A stretch of DNA of 38,361 nt, from NCBI GenBank assembly GCA_001916965.1, contig MNTL01000069.1, positions 1 through 38,361 of the forward strand. The letters run 5' to 3'. Both the position numbers and the translations under genes were made by a program. This document shows positions 31,137 through 38,361 of the stretch, in pieces. Each line of letters starts with the position of its first letter. Positions within the stretch are counted from its first letter, which is position 1. The notes below the pieces were generated by a model, which was not told the origin of the DNA, did not search any database, and saw only the letters and a list, made by a program, of their open reading frames with translations. This DNA is from Roseburia sp. CAG:10041_57. GTDB lineage: Bacteria > Bacillota > Clostridia > Lachnospirales > Lachnospiraceae.

Positions 31137-31913
31137 ATGTTATTAGTAGTCGATGTAGGTAATACGAACATAACCTTTGGTGTGTATCGTGATAAGGAAC
31201 TGGTGACGACATTCAGACTGATGAGTAAGACTCCGCGTACTTCAGATGAATATGGAGTACTGATCACGGAACTGTTGAGTAAGAATCATCTGGCAATTGA
31301 TCAGATTGAAGGAATCGCAGTGGCAAGCGTGGTTCCCAATATCATGCATTCTCTCATTGGAGGAATCAAACGTTATGTAAACCAGAACGTTCTCATTATC
31401 GGTGCGGGAGTTAAGACAGGTATCCGCATTACTTCTGAGAATCCAAAGGAGATTGGACCAGACAGAATCGTGGATGTTGTTGCTGCCTATGAGCTTTATG
31501 GCGGACCGGTTCTGGTGCTGGATTTTGGTACAGCGACTACGTATGATCTGGTAACAGAGGATGGCTGTTTCTCAGTTGGTATTACAGCTCCAGGCATTCG
31601 TATCTGTGCCAAGGCACTTTGGGAAGATACGGCGAAATTACCTGAAATCGAGATTAAGAAGCCGGATACCATACTGGCAAGAGAGACAATAACCAGTATG
31701 CAGGCAGGACTGGTGTTTGGACAGATCGGACAGACAGAATACATCATCCGCAGAGTTAAACAGGAGTCCGGTTATGATAACCTTAAAGTAGTGGCAACAG
31801 GTGGACTGGGACGCATTATCGCAGAGGAGACAGATCTGATTCAGGAGTACAACAATTCCCTGACACTGGAAGGTCTTCGCATTATATATGAGAAAAATAA
31901 AAGGAATAACTAA
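31137..31913 (+). CDS. coaX: Type III pantothenate kinase
   Basis: A 258-residue enzyme for the first step of coenzyme A synthesis, phosphorylating pantothenate. The ASKHA-fold markers are present: the phosphate loop DVGNTNITFGVY (6-17), GPDRIVDVVAAYE, the LDFGTATTYDLV stretch with catalytic Asp, and GGLGRII. ATG 31137 follows GAAAGG by 8 bases; a longer frame starting at 31089 overlaps the previous gene and is rejected. It overlaps no neighbour and is followed by dusB after 2 bases. Confidence 0.95.
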   Translation: MLLVVDVGNTNITFGVYRDKELVTTFRLMSKTPRTSDEYGVLITELLSKNHLAIDQIEGIAVASVVPNIMHSLIGGIKRYVNQNVLIIGAGVKTGIRITSENPKEIGPDRIVDVVAAYELYGGPVLVLDFGTATTYDLVTEDGCFSVGITAPGIRICAKALWEDTAKLPEIEIKKPDTILARETITSMQAGLVFGQIGQTEYIIRRVKQESGYDNLKVVATGGLGRIIAEETDLIQEYNNSLTLEGLRIIYEKNKRNN

Positions 31914-31915
31914 GC

Positions 31916-32884
31916 ATGAAACTTACAATAGGTGACGTTACCCTGGAGAATAATGTCATATTAGCACCTATGGCAGGAGTAACGGATCTGCCTTTCAGAC
32001 TGTTATGCAAGGAACAGGGAGCCGGGCTTTTGTGTATGGAAATGGTCAGTGCCAAGGCTGTGCACTATAATAACAAGAACACGGAAGCGCTTCTGGAGAT
32101 TCATCCGGAGGAAAAGCCTGTGTCCTTGCAATTATTTGGTTCAGAGCCGGATATTATGGCAGAGACAGCAGCCAGAATAGAAGAAAGACCTTTTGCCATT
32201 CTGGATGTCAACATGGGATGTCCGGTGCCCAAAGTCATAAATAACCATGAAGGCAGCGCCCTGATGAAAGACCCACAACTGGCTGGACAGATCATACATG
32301 CGCTGGTGCAGGCAATCCACAAACCTGTAACCGTCAAAATCCGCAAAGGATTTGATGATGCCCATGTAAATGCAGTGGAAATGGCTAAGATCGCAGAAGC
32401 AAACGGAGCTGCGGCGATAGCAGTACATGGAAGAACCAGAGAGCAGTATTATTCTGGAAAAGCCGACTGGGACATCATAAGACAGGTAAAAGAAGCAGTG
32501 TCCATACCTGTGATAGGAAACGGAGACGTTGTGGATGCACTTTCTGCTAAGAAAATGATGGATGAGACTGGCTGTGATGGCATTATGGTAGGCAGAGCAT
32601 GTCAGGGCAATCCGTGGATATTCAGAGAGATTACACAGTATCTGGATACAGGAGTGATACCACCAAGACCCGGCATGGATGAAGTGAGAGACACCATATT
32701 GGAGCATGCCAGACTACAGTTGAAGTATAAGGGTGAGTATATTGGAATCCGGGAAATGCGAAAGCACGTAGCATGGTATACCAAAGGATATCCCAATTCA
32801 GCCAGACTGCGTGATATGGTAAACGAAATGGAGACCTTCGAACAGCTGGAAGAGGGCATAAACAGAATCTTTCAGGCTCGCTGA
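31916..32884 (+). CDS. dusB: tRNA-dihydrouridine synthase
   Basis: A 322-residue flavoenzyme that reduces uridine to dihydrouridine in tRNA. Motifs are LAPMAGVTDLPFR (16-28), LDVNMGCPVPKV (about 94-106, catalytic Cys), VKIRKGFDD, AVHGRTREQYYSGKADW and GNGDV/GIMVGRACQGNPWIF for FMN binding. It is close to DusB. AAGGAATAA precedes the ATG in the end of coaX. It is the last gene of the run; greA follows with its own promoter. I see no terminator between them. Confidence 0.94.
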   Translation: MKLTIGDVTLENNVILAPMAGVTDLPFRLLCKEQGAGLLCMEMVSAKAVHYNNKNTEALLEIHPEEKPVSLQLFGSEPDIMAETAARIEERPFAILDVNMGCPVPKVINNHEGSALMKDPQLAGQIIHALVQAIHKPVTVKIRKGFDDAHVNAVEMAKIAEANGAAAIAVHGRTREQYYSGKADWDIIRQVKEAVSIPVIGNGDVVDALSAKKMMDETGCDGIMVGRACQGNPWIFREITQYLDTGVIPPRPGMDEVRDTILEHARLQLKYKGEYIGIREMRKHVAWYTKGYPNSARLRDMVNEMETFEQLEEGINRIFQAR

Positions 32885-32888
32885 AATC

Positions 32889-32917
32889 TTGACACCGACA
32901 GTAAAAAAGGCTATACT
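32889..32917 (+). promoter_or_regulatory. Promoter of greA
   Basis: TTGACA (32889-32894), 17 bp, TATACT (32912-32917): a near-consensus promoter 4 bases after dusB. A GACACC (32891-32896)/GGTGTC (32920-32925) dyad spans it. Confidence 0.85.
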
Positions 32918-32977
32918 TAGGTGTCTTATGAATATGAACACAATAGAGATTATATATAGAAGAAAGGGTATAGGACC

Positions 32978-33469
32978 ATGGAAGCAAAGAAAAACTTATT
33001 AACACGTGAAGGTTTAAAAAAATATGAAGATGAGCTGCATGAACTCAAGGTCATCAGAAGAAAAGAAGTAGCACAGAAGATTAAGGAAGCAAGAGAGCAG
33101 GGCGACTTATCAGAGAACGCAGAATATGATGCAGCCAAAGACGAGCAGCGTGATATCGAAGCAAGAATCGAAGAGCTGGAGAAGATCTTAAAGAACGTAG
33201 AAGTTGTAGATATGGAAGATGACAGCGAGAACCTGGAGAAGGTAAGCTTTGGTCTTGCTGTTAAAGTAAAAGACAATGAATTCGGCGATGAGATGGAATT
33301 CAAGATCGTTGGTGCTACAGAGGCTAACAGCTTAAAGGGCAAGATTTCTAACGAGTCTCCACTTGGTAAAGCTCTCATTGGCGCTAAGAAGGGTGATATT
33401 GTATCCGTTGAAGCACCAGCAGGTGTGATCGAATACACTATTCTGGATATTTACAAGCCAGAAGCATAG
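32978..33469 (+). CDS. greA: Transcription elongation factor GreA
   Basis: A 163-residue RNA polymerase secondary-channel factor that stimulates cleavage of stalled transcripts. The N-terminal coiled-coil hairpin (about 1-78) carries EAREQGDLSENAEYDAAKDEQ, whose tip D and E residues act in cleavage. The C-terminal FKBP-like domain (about 80-163) ends with SPLGKALIGAKKGDIVSVEAPAG. AAAGGG lies 9 to 10 bases before the ATG. It has its own strong promoter and lies 91 bases before the lysS start. No terminator is seen between greA and lysS. Confidence 0.97.
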   Translation: MEAKKNLLTREGLKKYEDELHELKVIRRKEVAQKIKEAREQGDLSENAEYDAAKDEQRDIEARIEELEKILKNVEVVDMEDDSENLEKVSFGLAVKVKDNEFGDEMEFKIVGATEANSLKGKISNESPLGKALIGAKKGDIVSVEAPAGVIEYTILDIYKPEA

Positions 33470-33560
33470 AAGAAGCTACACACAGAGTTTCGCTTATACT
33501 GCGGAAAGTGTGAAATACAGATACACGATCTCAGCATAGATGAAAGGAGTATTGGGAAAA

Positions 33561-35186
33561 GTGTCACAGGAACAGAATCAAACACAGAAGAACCAGGAAC
33601 AGGATGTTAACCAGCTTCTCAAGGTAAGAAGAGAGAAACTTGCAGCATTACAGGCAGCAGGCAAAGACCCGTTCCAGATTACAAAATATGATCAGACACA
33701 TCATACAAGTGATGCAAAAGAATTATATACAGCTCATGAAACAGAACTTCTTGCAGGAAGAAAGCAGCCAAGCGTGGAAGGGTTAGATGAGCAGCAGGCA
33801 AAAGAAGTATTGAACGAGGACTACAATGAAAGACGTGCTATCATGGATGCAAGCCCTATTAATGTATCTATAGCAGGTCGTATGATGTTCAAGCGCGTTA
33901 TGGGTAAAGCTTCCTTCTGTAATATCAAGGATCTGAAAGGAACTATTCAGGTCTATGTAGCAAAAGATGCTATCGGTGAAGAAGCATATGCAGATTTCAA
34001 GAAGTCTGATATCGGTGATATCTTCGGTGTGAAGGGATATGTATTCCGTACAAAGACAGGTGAGATCTCCATTCATGCTGTAGAAATGACACTGTTATCC
34101 AAGAGCTTACAGATTCTTCCTGAGAAGTTCCACGGACTGACAGATACAGATACCCGTTATCGTCAAAGATATGTAGATCTCATCATGAATGATGAGAGTA
34201 AGGAAGTATTTATCAAGCGTTCCAAGATCTTAAAGGAAATCCGTAACTTCCTTGCAGGCAGAGACTTCATGGAGGTTGAAACACCTACTCTGGTATCTAA
34301 TGCCGGTGGTGCAGCGGCAAGACCTTTTGAAACACACTATAATGCTTTGAATGAAGATGTGAAGCTTCGTATCTCTCTGGAATTATATCTGAAGAGACTG
34401 ATTGTAGGTGGTTTGGAGAGAGTATACGAGATTGGCCGTGTATACCGTAATGAAGGTGTTGATACACGTCATAACCCTGAATTTACACTGATGGAGTTAT
34501 ATCAGGCATATACAGATTATGAAGGCATGATGGAACTGACAGAGAGCATGTTCCGTTATCTGGCGGAGACAGTATGTGGTTCTACTAAGATTTCCTACAA
34601 TGGTGTAGAGATTGACCTTGGCAAGCCATTTGAGCGTCTGACTATGATCGATGCCATTAAGAAATATGCAGGTGTTGATTTTGATGCAGTTGCTACAGAT
34701 GAAGAAGCGAAGGCAATTGCAAAGGAACATCATGTAGAATATGAAGAGCGTCATACAAAGGGTGATATCGTAAACTTATTCTTTGAAGAATTCTGCGAAG
34801 AGAATCTGGTACAGCCTACATTTATCATGGATCATCCTCTGGCTATTTCACCATTAACCAAGAAAAAGCCAAGCGACCCATCCAAGGTAGAGCGTTTCGA
34901 GTTATTTATCAATACATGGGAAATGTGTAATGCTTACTCTGAGCTGAATGATCCTATCGACCAGAGAGAACGTTTCGCACAGCAGGATGCCAATGCGGCA
35001 GCAGGCGATGACGAAGCAGAGCATACTGATGAAGATTTCCTGAATGCACTGGAGATTGGTATGCCACCTACAGGCGGTATCGGTTACGGTATCGACAGAC
35101 TGGTTATGCTATTAACTGACTCCCAGGCTATCAGGGATGTATTATTGTTCCCGACAATGAAGTCATTGGATAAAAAAGACCAATAA
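33561..35186 (+). CDS. lysS: Lysyl-tRNA synthetase, class II
   Basis: A 541-residue enzyme that charges tRNA-Lys. An N-terminal OB-fold anticodon-binding domain (about 60-170, with SIAGRMMFKRVMGKASFCNI) precedes the class II core, with motif 2 around RVYRNEGVDTRHNPEFTLMELYQAY and motif 3 GIGYGIDRLVML near the end. I choose GTG 33561 (VSQEQNQ), 11 bases after AAAGGAG at 33543-33549; the ATG at 33540 precedes that site. The N-terminal Gln-rich tail is variable in the family. A mobile element begins just after its 3' end, so the gene end may be the insertion site; the reading frame is complete. Confidence 0.95.
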   Translation: MSQEQNQTQKNQEQDVNQLLKVRREKLAALQAAGKDPFQITKYDQTHHTSDAKELYTAHETELLAGRKQPSVEGLDEQQAKEVLNEDYNERRAIMDASPINVSIAGRMMFKRVMGKASFCNIKDLKGTIQVYVAKDAIGEEAYADFKKSDIGDIFGVKGYVFRTKTGEISIHAVEMTLLSKSLQILPEKFHGLTDTDTRYRQRYVDLIMNDESKEVFIKRSKILKEIRNFLAGRDFMEVETPTLVSNAGGAAARPFETHYNALNEDVKLRISLELYLKRLIVGGLERVYEIGRVYRNEGVDTRHNPEFTLMELYQAYTDYEGMMELTESMFRYLAETVCGSTKISYNGVEIDLGKPFERLTMIDAIKKYAGVDFDAVATDEEAKAIAKEHHVEYEERHTKGDIVNLFFEEFCEENLVQPTFIMDHPLAISPLTKKKPSDPSKVERFELFINTWEMCNAYSELNDPIDQRERFAQQDANAAAGDDEAEHTDEDFLNALEIGMPPTGGIGYGIDRLVMLLTDSQAIRDVLLFPTMKSLDKKDQ

Positions 35187-35219
35187 AATCAAGGGTTTGC
35201 GGACTTCCAACTTGTATGG

Positions 35220-35237
35220 TACGACAGGAGTACGACA
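35220..35237. other. Repeated TACGACA boxes after lysS, possible attachment site
   Basis: TACGACA occurs at 35220-35226 and 35231-35237, 11 bp apart. It lies between the complete lysS gene and the first mobile-element genes, so it may be part of attL or integrase arm sites. The right end is outside the window, so no direct repeat could be checked. Nothing coding is seen in 35187-35402. Confidence 0.35.
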
Positions 35238-35267
35238 AAATAACCTATCTTAAAGGGTTAAAACAAA

Positions 35268-35286
35268 CGATTTTAAATTAAAATCG
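35268..35286. repeat. AT-rich inverted repeat
   Basis: CGATTTT and AAAATCG flank AAATT, in the gap between lysS and the mobile-element genes. Function unknown. Confidence 0.4.
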
Positions 35287-35315
35287 AGTCAGTTCAAGTT
35301 CATATTTTGTACTAT

Positions 35316-35360
35316 AAGGACATTTTTCTAAAAGAAATTTTAGAGGAATGTCCTTTTTTG
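35316..35360 (+). terminator. Strong terminator at the element boundary
   Basis: AAGGACATT and AATGTCCTT with an inner TCTAAAA/TTTTAGA form a long stem with GAAA loop, ending in TTTTTTG. It ends lysS transcription or shields the element from it. Confidence 0.88.
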
Positions 35361-35402
35361 TTATGGTCAACGGAACAAAATAAGAAAATGGAGGAAGTCA
35401 GT

Positions 35403-35867
35403 ATGAACAGTACAGCGTTAGGAGCAGAAAAAGAAAATATTAACTTTATCAGTGAAGCACATGAGAAATTCTACTATGAAAAAATTCAGAAAGTTAGAGA
35501 AGCAGATGTATATCACAAGGCACTTTGCTATTGCATTGGAATGAACGAAGATACACGAAGAAATGTGGATAGAATTTATAATTTCAAGACTGGATGTGTA
35601 AAACCGGAGTGCCTGCATGAAGGCTGGCAGACCAGTGGAAGTGCAAAGGTTGTCAGAATGGCATTTAATCTGTATTGCAATGGTACACCGAGCGTGGATG
35701 ATGAACAGGACACAGAGGAGCAGGTGGATGAGTGCCGGAGATATTCAGTAGAGGATTTGTTCTGCTGTTGCTATGCACCATATTTCTGGCAGGCAATACA
35801 GATTCGCTATCCGGAGTATGCCACATACAATAAAAATTTGTATGCAATGTTTGGAGGAAATGATTGA
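35403..35867 (+). CDS. DUF6075-like protein of an integrative element
   Basis: A 154-residue protein. It contains INFISEAHEKFYYEKI, YHKALCYCIGMNEDTRRNVDRIYNF and GWQTSGSAKVVRMAFNLYC, which I recall as the DUF6075 family common in Firmicute integrative elements; function unknown. It is rich in Cys and aromatic residues. I start at ATG 35403, which has GGAGGA in front; a longer frame from 35307 would run through the terminator at 35316-35360 and is rejected. Its stop codon shares one base with the start of the next gene (TGATG), so the pair is coupled. Confidence 0.75.
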   Translation: MNSTALGAEKENINFISEAHEKFYYEKIQKVREADVYHKALCYCIGMNEDTRRNVDRIYNFKTGCVKPECLHEGWQTSGSAKVVRMAFNLYCNGTPSVDDEQDTEEQVDECRRYSVEDLFCCCYAPYFWQAIQIRYPEYATYNKNLYAMFGGND

Positions 35868-36040
35868 TGTTAAAGATTCGGTTGATGGGAACAAAAAATG
35901 ATATTACATGGTTCAAAAAAATCATGCAGAGACACCCAAAGGTAGAGGTTCTGGAAATGTCAGACCTCTATCCCAACAAGGGAACAGATAAATATTACAG
36001 ATCGTATGTAGAAGTAAAAAAGAGCAATGTAAAAGAATAA
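35867..36040 (+). CDS. Small DUF3970-like protein
   Basis: A 57-residue protein, MLKIRLMGTKNDITWFKKIM..., with SDLYPNKGTDKYYRSYVEV at the end. The alternating strand-helix-strand plan and the YPN..YR.YVEV end fit the small DUF3970 family of mobile elements; function unknown. It overlaps the previous stop by one base and is preceded by TTGGAGGAAA. parA follows 25 bases later. Confidence 0.7.
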   Translation: MLKIRLMGTKNDITWFKKIMQRHPKVEVLEMSDLYPNKGTDKYYRSYVEVKKSNVKE

Positions 36041-36065
36041 TAGTAGAATTTGGAGGAATTTCATC

Positions 36066-36848
36066 ATGTGTAAAGTTATAGTAATCGGAAACCAGAAAGG
36101 TGGAGTTGGAAAGACCACCACAACAAGTAATCTAGGTATTGGACTTGCAAAAAAGGGGAAAAAGGTGCTTCTGATAGATGCGGATGCACAGGGAAGCCTG
36201 ACAGCAAGTTTAGGCTTTCAGGAGCCGGATAAACTGGATGTATCTCTTGCAACCATTATGGCGAATATCATCAATGAAGAAGATATGGAGCCGGATTATG
36301 GCATCCTAAAGCATGACGAGGGTGTAGACCTTATGCCCGGCAATATAGAGTTGTCGGGATTGGAAGTATCACTGGTAAATGTCATGAGCAGGGAGCTTGT
36401 GCTTCGGACTTATATAGAACAGCAGAAAGAAAGGTATGATTACATTCTGATTGATTGTATGCCTTCCCTTGGCATGATTACCATAAATGCCTTTGCAAGT
36501 GCCGACAGCATCCTTATTCCGGTGCAGGCAGCATATCTGCCGGTAAAAGGTCTGGAACAGCTTATAAAGACCATAGGAAAGGTAAAAAGGCAGATCAATC
36601 CAAAATTGGAGATTGAAGGTATTCTGCTTACTATGGTTGATAACAGAACGAATTATGCAAAAGACATCAGTGCATTGGTTGTTGAGAATTATGGTAGCAA
36701 GGTAAGAATATTTGAAAACAGTATTCCGATGTCGGTAAGAGCTGCGGAGATTTCTGCTGAAGGTGTCAGCATTTATGAGCATGATCCAAATGGAAAAGTA
36801 GCGAGTGCCTATCAGTCATTGACAGAGGAGGTGCTTGCAGATGAATAA
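36066..36848 (+). CDS. parA: ParA-family partition ATPase
   Basis: A 260-residue Walker-type ATPase. The deviant Walker A KGGVGKTT is at 11-18, followed by LLIDADAQGSLT (A' motif), YDYILIDCMPSLGMITINA (Walker B) and the ParA-type C-terminal region. It would position the element or its circular form at cell division, with ParB. TTGGAGGAA lies 9 bases before the ATG. Its end overlaps the parB start by 8 bases. This ParA-ParB-RepA order is typical of RepA_N plasmids and Tn1549-type integrative elements. Confidence 0.93.
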   Translation: MCKVIVIGNQKGGVGKTTTTSNLGIGLAKKGKKVLLIDADAQGSLTASLGFQEPDKLDVSLATIMANIINEEDMEPDYGILKHDEGVDLMPGNIELSGLEVSLVNVMSRELVLRTYIEQQKERYDYILIDCMPSLGMITINAFASADSILIPVQAAYLPVKGLEQLIKTIGKVKRQINPKLEIEGILLTMVDNRTNYAKDISALVVENYGSKVRIFENSIPMSVRAAEISAEGVSIYEHDPNGKVASAYQSLTEEVLADE

Positions 36849-37719
36849 AACAGGAAGTGCCGCAAAGGTAAAACTGAACAGCTTCGATGATTTATTCGGA
36901 GATGGACAGCCACAGGCAGGAATAGAGCAGGTACAGGAAATTGCATTATCAGAACTGCATGAGTTCAAAGGTCACCCATTTAAGGTACTGGACGATGAAA
37001 AGATGCAGGAGACGGTGGAGAGTGTCAGAGAGCATGGCGTGCTGATGCCGGGTATTGCAAGACCAAGAGCTGAGGGCGGCTATGAAATTATTGCAGGACA
37101 CCGAAGGAGACATGCGTGTGAGCTTGTAGGACTTGATACAATGCCGATGTTTATTCGTAATTATACGGACGATGAAGCCACGATTATCATGGTGGACAGC
37201 AATATTCAAAGAGAAGATATTCTTCCAAGCGAAAAAGCGAAGGCATATCGCATGAAATACGAAGCCATGAAGCATCAGGGAAGCAGAGCAGGTGGACTTA
37301 CGCTGGACGAACTGGGAGGAGCTGCAGGAGAGAGTGCAAAAACTGTTCAAAGATATATATGGATTTCACGATTATCGGAACCGTTGCTTGATATGGTGGA
37401 TTCGGGGAAAATAGGCATTATGCAGGCGGTGGACATCTCGTTTTTATCAGAGGATGCACAGCAATGGGTATTGGTTGCCATACAGGACACCAATGCTGTC
37501 ATAACCAAACAGCAGAGTGCCATGCTGAAGGAAAGTGACAAAAAAGGAGAGTTGACCTTTCCAATGGTGCGTATGCTTCTGGAGAAAGAAAAGCCAGTAG
37601 AGCGTAAGGTTGTTATAAAAACAGAACGCATTAACAGTTATTTCCCGGATACATACAGCACAGATGATATAGAAAAAATAATATTTCAGCTATTAGATAA
37701 CTGGAAAAATACGCAGTAG
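36841..37719 (+). CDS. parB: ParB/Spo0J-like partition protein
   Basis: A 292-residue DNA-binding protein. The ParB N-terminal region has LSELHEFKGHPFKV, GVLMPGIARPR, the GYEIIAGHRRRHACEL box (CTP/DNA clamp motif) and IIMVDSNIQREDILPSEKAKAY, followed by a helix-turn-helix around ESAKTVQRYIWISRL. ATG 36841 follows AGAGGAGG by 9 bases; an in-frame TTG at 36835 is rejected. It overlaps the end of parA. repA follows 16 bases later. Confidence 0.92.
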   Translation: MNKTGSAAKVKLNSFDDLFGDGQPQAGIEQVQEIALSELHEFKGHPFKVLDDEKMQETVESVREHGVLMPGIARPRAEGGYEIIAGHRRRHACELVGLDTMPMFIRNYTDDEATIIMVDSNIQREDILPSEKAKAYRMKYEAMKHQGSRAGGLTLDELGGAAGESAKTVQRYIWISRLSEPLLDMVDSGKIGIMQAVDISFLSEDAQQWVLVAIQDTNAVITKQQSAMLKESDKKGELTFPMVRMLLEKEKPVERKVVIKTERINSYFPDTYSTDDIEKIIFQLLDNWKNTQ

Positions 37720-37735
37720 GAAGGAGGAGACGAGA

Positions 37736-38361
37736 ATGGGAGAAATTTTGCAGCTAGACTATTATTACGGAATAGAAGCGGAACAGTTCTCATTCTATCG
37801 TGTTCCACGCCTGCTGATAAAGGACGAGAGATTTAAGAAGCTGTCCAGTGATGCAAAATTATTGTATGGACTTATGCTTGATCGTATGTCGCTGTCTATG
37901 AAAAATGAATGGTTTGACGATGAAAATCGTGCATACATCATTTATACCATAGACAGCATTATGGAGGATTTGGGATGCGCTAAGGAAAAAGCTGTTAAGG
38001 TATTGGCAGAGCTTGATTCTGTAAAAGGAATTGGTCTGGTAGAAAAGGTGCGCAGAGGACTTGGAAAACCGGATATAATTTATGTGAAAAATTTTGCTTC
38101 AATTTCAGAGCAGATGGACGAAAAAGAGCCTGCTAATGCTGATGAAATCACAGAAGTCGGAAAATCGAACTTCAAGAAGTCAGAAAATCGAACTTCTGGA
38201 AGTCAGAAAATCAAACTTCAAGAAGTCAGAAAATCGAACTTTCGGAAGTCAGAAAATCAAACCTCTGGAAGTTCGGAAATCGAACCTCAAGAAGTCGGAG
38301 AATCGAACCCTAATTATACTAACTATAATCAGACTTATATGAATCAGACTAATTATAACCA
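37736..38361 (+). CDS. repA: Replication initiator RepA_N family (partial, runs off the window)
   Basis: The frame starts at ATG 37736, 8 bases after AAGGAGGA, and stays open for 208 codons to the window end. The N-terminus (QFSFYRVPRLLIKDERFKKLS, AKLLYGLMLDRM, then IIYTIDSIMEDLGCAKEKAVKVLAEL) is the RepA_N winged-helix domain of plasmid and integrative-element initiators. After about residue 138 the protein becomes a hydrophilic repeat, encoded by seven 23-bp direct repeats (38153-38313), then an Asn/Tyr/Thr-rich stretch. RepA_N plasmids of known type carry their origin inside the rep gene. The missing end should hold the C-terminal domain. Confidence 0.9.
   Translation, partial: MGEILQLDYYYGIEAEQFSFYRVPRLLIKDERFKKLSSDAKLLYGLMLDRMSLSMKNEWFDDENRAYIIYTIDSIMEDLGCAKEKAVKVLAELDSVKGIGLVEKVRRGLGKPDIIYVKNFASISEQMDEKEPANADEITEVGKSNFKKSENRTSGSQKIKLQEVRKSNFRKSENQTSGSSEIEPQEVGESNPNYTNYNQTYMNQTNYN
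38153..38313. repeat. Seven tandem 23-bp direct repeats inside repA (iterons, probable origin)
   Basis: Units begin at 38153, 38176, 38199, 38222, 38245, 38268 and 38291, each 23 bp. The shared form starts GAAGTCAGAAAATCGAACTT. Each unit has a small dyad (GAAGT...ACTTC) in most copies. The period is close to two helix turns, so bound RepA would line one face of the DNA. Because 23 is not a multiple of three, the same repeat is read in all three phases, and three units encode 23 residues. This is typical of intragenic origins of RepA_N replicons. Confidence 0.85.

Noticed and set aside
33470..33560. T-box or other riboswitch before lysS
   Set aside because: The gap is under 100 bases and shows no T-box sequence, specifier stem or terminator pair.
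35307..35402. Longer N-terminus for the DUF6075-like protein
   Set aside because: It would translate through a strong terminator hairpin (35316-35360); ATG 35403 has a proper ribosome site.
38153..38313. CRISPR-like array
   Set aside because: The 23-bp units are contiguous with no unique spacers and lie in a RepA coding frame, which fits iterons.
38094..38342. 82-codon frame near the end of the window
   Set aside because: It is a shifted reading of the 23-bp repeats inside repA; such repeats stay open in all phases.

Overview
The window looks like the chromosome of a gut Lachnospiraceae-type Firmicute (Blautia/Dorea/Roseburia-like; genus not resolved). It has moderate GC content, strong AAGGAGG-type ribosome sites, intrinsic terminators with T-runs, a CIRCE/HrcA site on an Hsp20 gene, a SleB-type cortex hydrolase, a bile salt hydrolase and a RepA_N-type mobile element. 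I saw no rRNA, tRNA, CRISPR array or complete insertion sequence.

Layout. 1-6202: oligopeptide ABC transporter operon oppA-oppB-oppC-oppD-oppF. An intercistronic terminator follows oppA, and a roughly 160-bp inverted-repeat element that carries a terminator lies after oppF. 6506-10601: bile salt hydrolase, a convergent G1P-dehydrogenase-like Fe-ADH, and a divergent GH13 cyclomaltodextrinase/neopullulanase. The two divergent promoters each overlap a clear dyad operator. 10602-16859: a structured intergenic region, then a condensin operon of the Wadjet/MksBEF type (JetA, JetB, JetC) ending in a small DUF1622 membrane protein. No JetD nuclease gene is present. 16934-18756: CIRCE-controlled hsp20, then lrgAB. 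18845-22403: a degenerate islet with a small lipoprotein, an XRE regulator, an LCP-protein remnant, an intact Rpn-family nuclease, an N-terminally truncated second Rpn-type gene and a C-terminal fragment of a duplicate of the first. 22537-33469: housekeeping genes pfkA, trkH-trkA-rlmB-proC, sleB-like, argF-birA-(DUF6145-like)-coaX-dusB and greA, followed by lysS (33561-35186).

35187 to the end: the left part of an integrated element beginning after lysS. It holds DUF6075-like and DUF3970-like genes, parA, parB and a repA gene that runs off the window. repA contains seven exact-period 23-bp direct repeats inside its coding sequence, probably an intragenic replication origin.

The most interesting systems are the JetABC-DUF1622 locus lacking JetD, the iteron array inside repA, and the paired operators between the Fe-ADH and amylase genes. 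Family assignments rest on motifs read by eye; no database search was possible.
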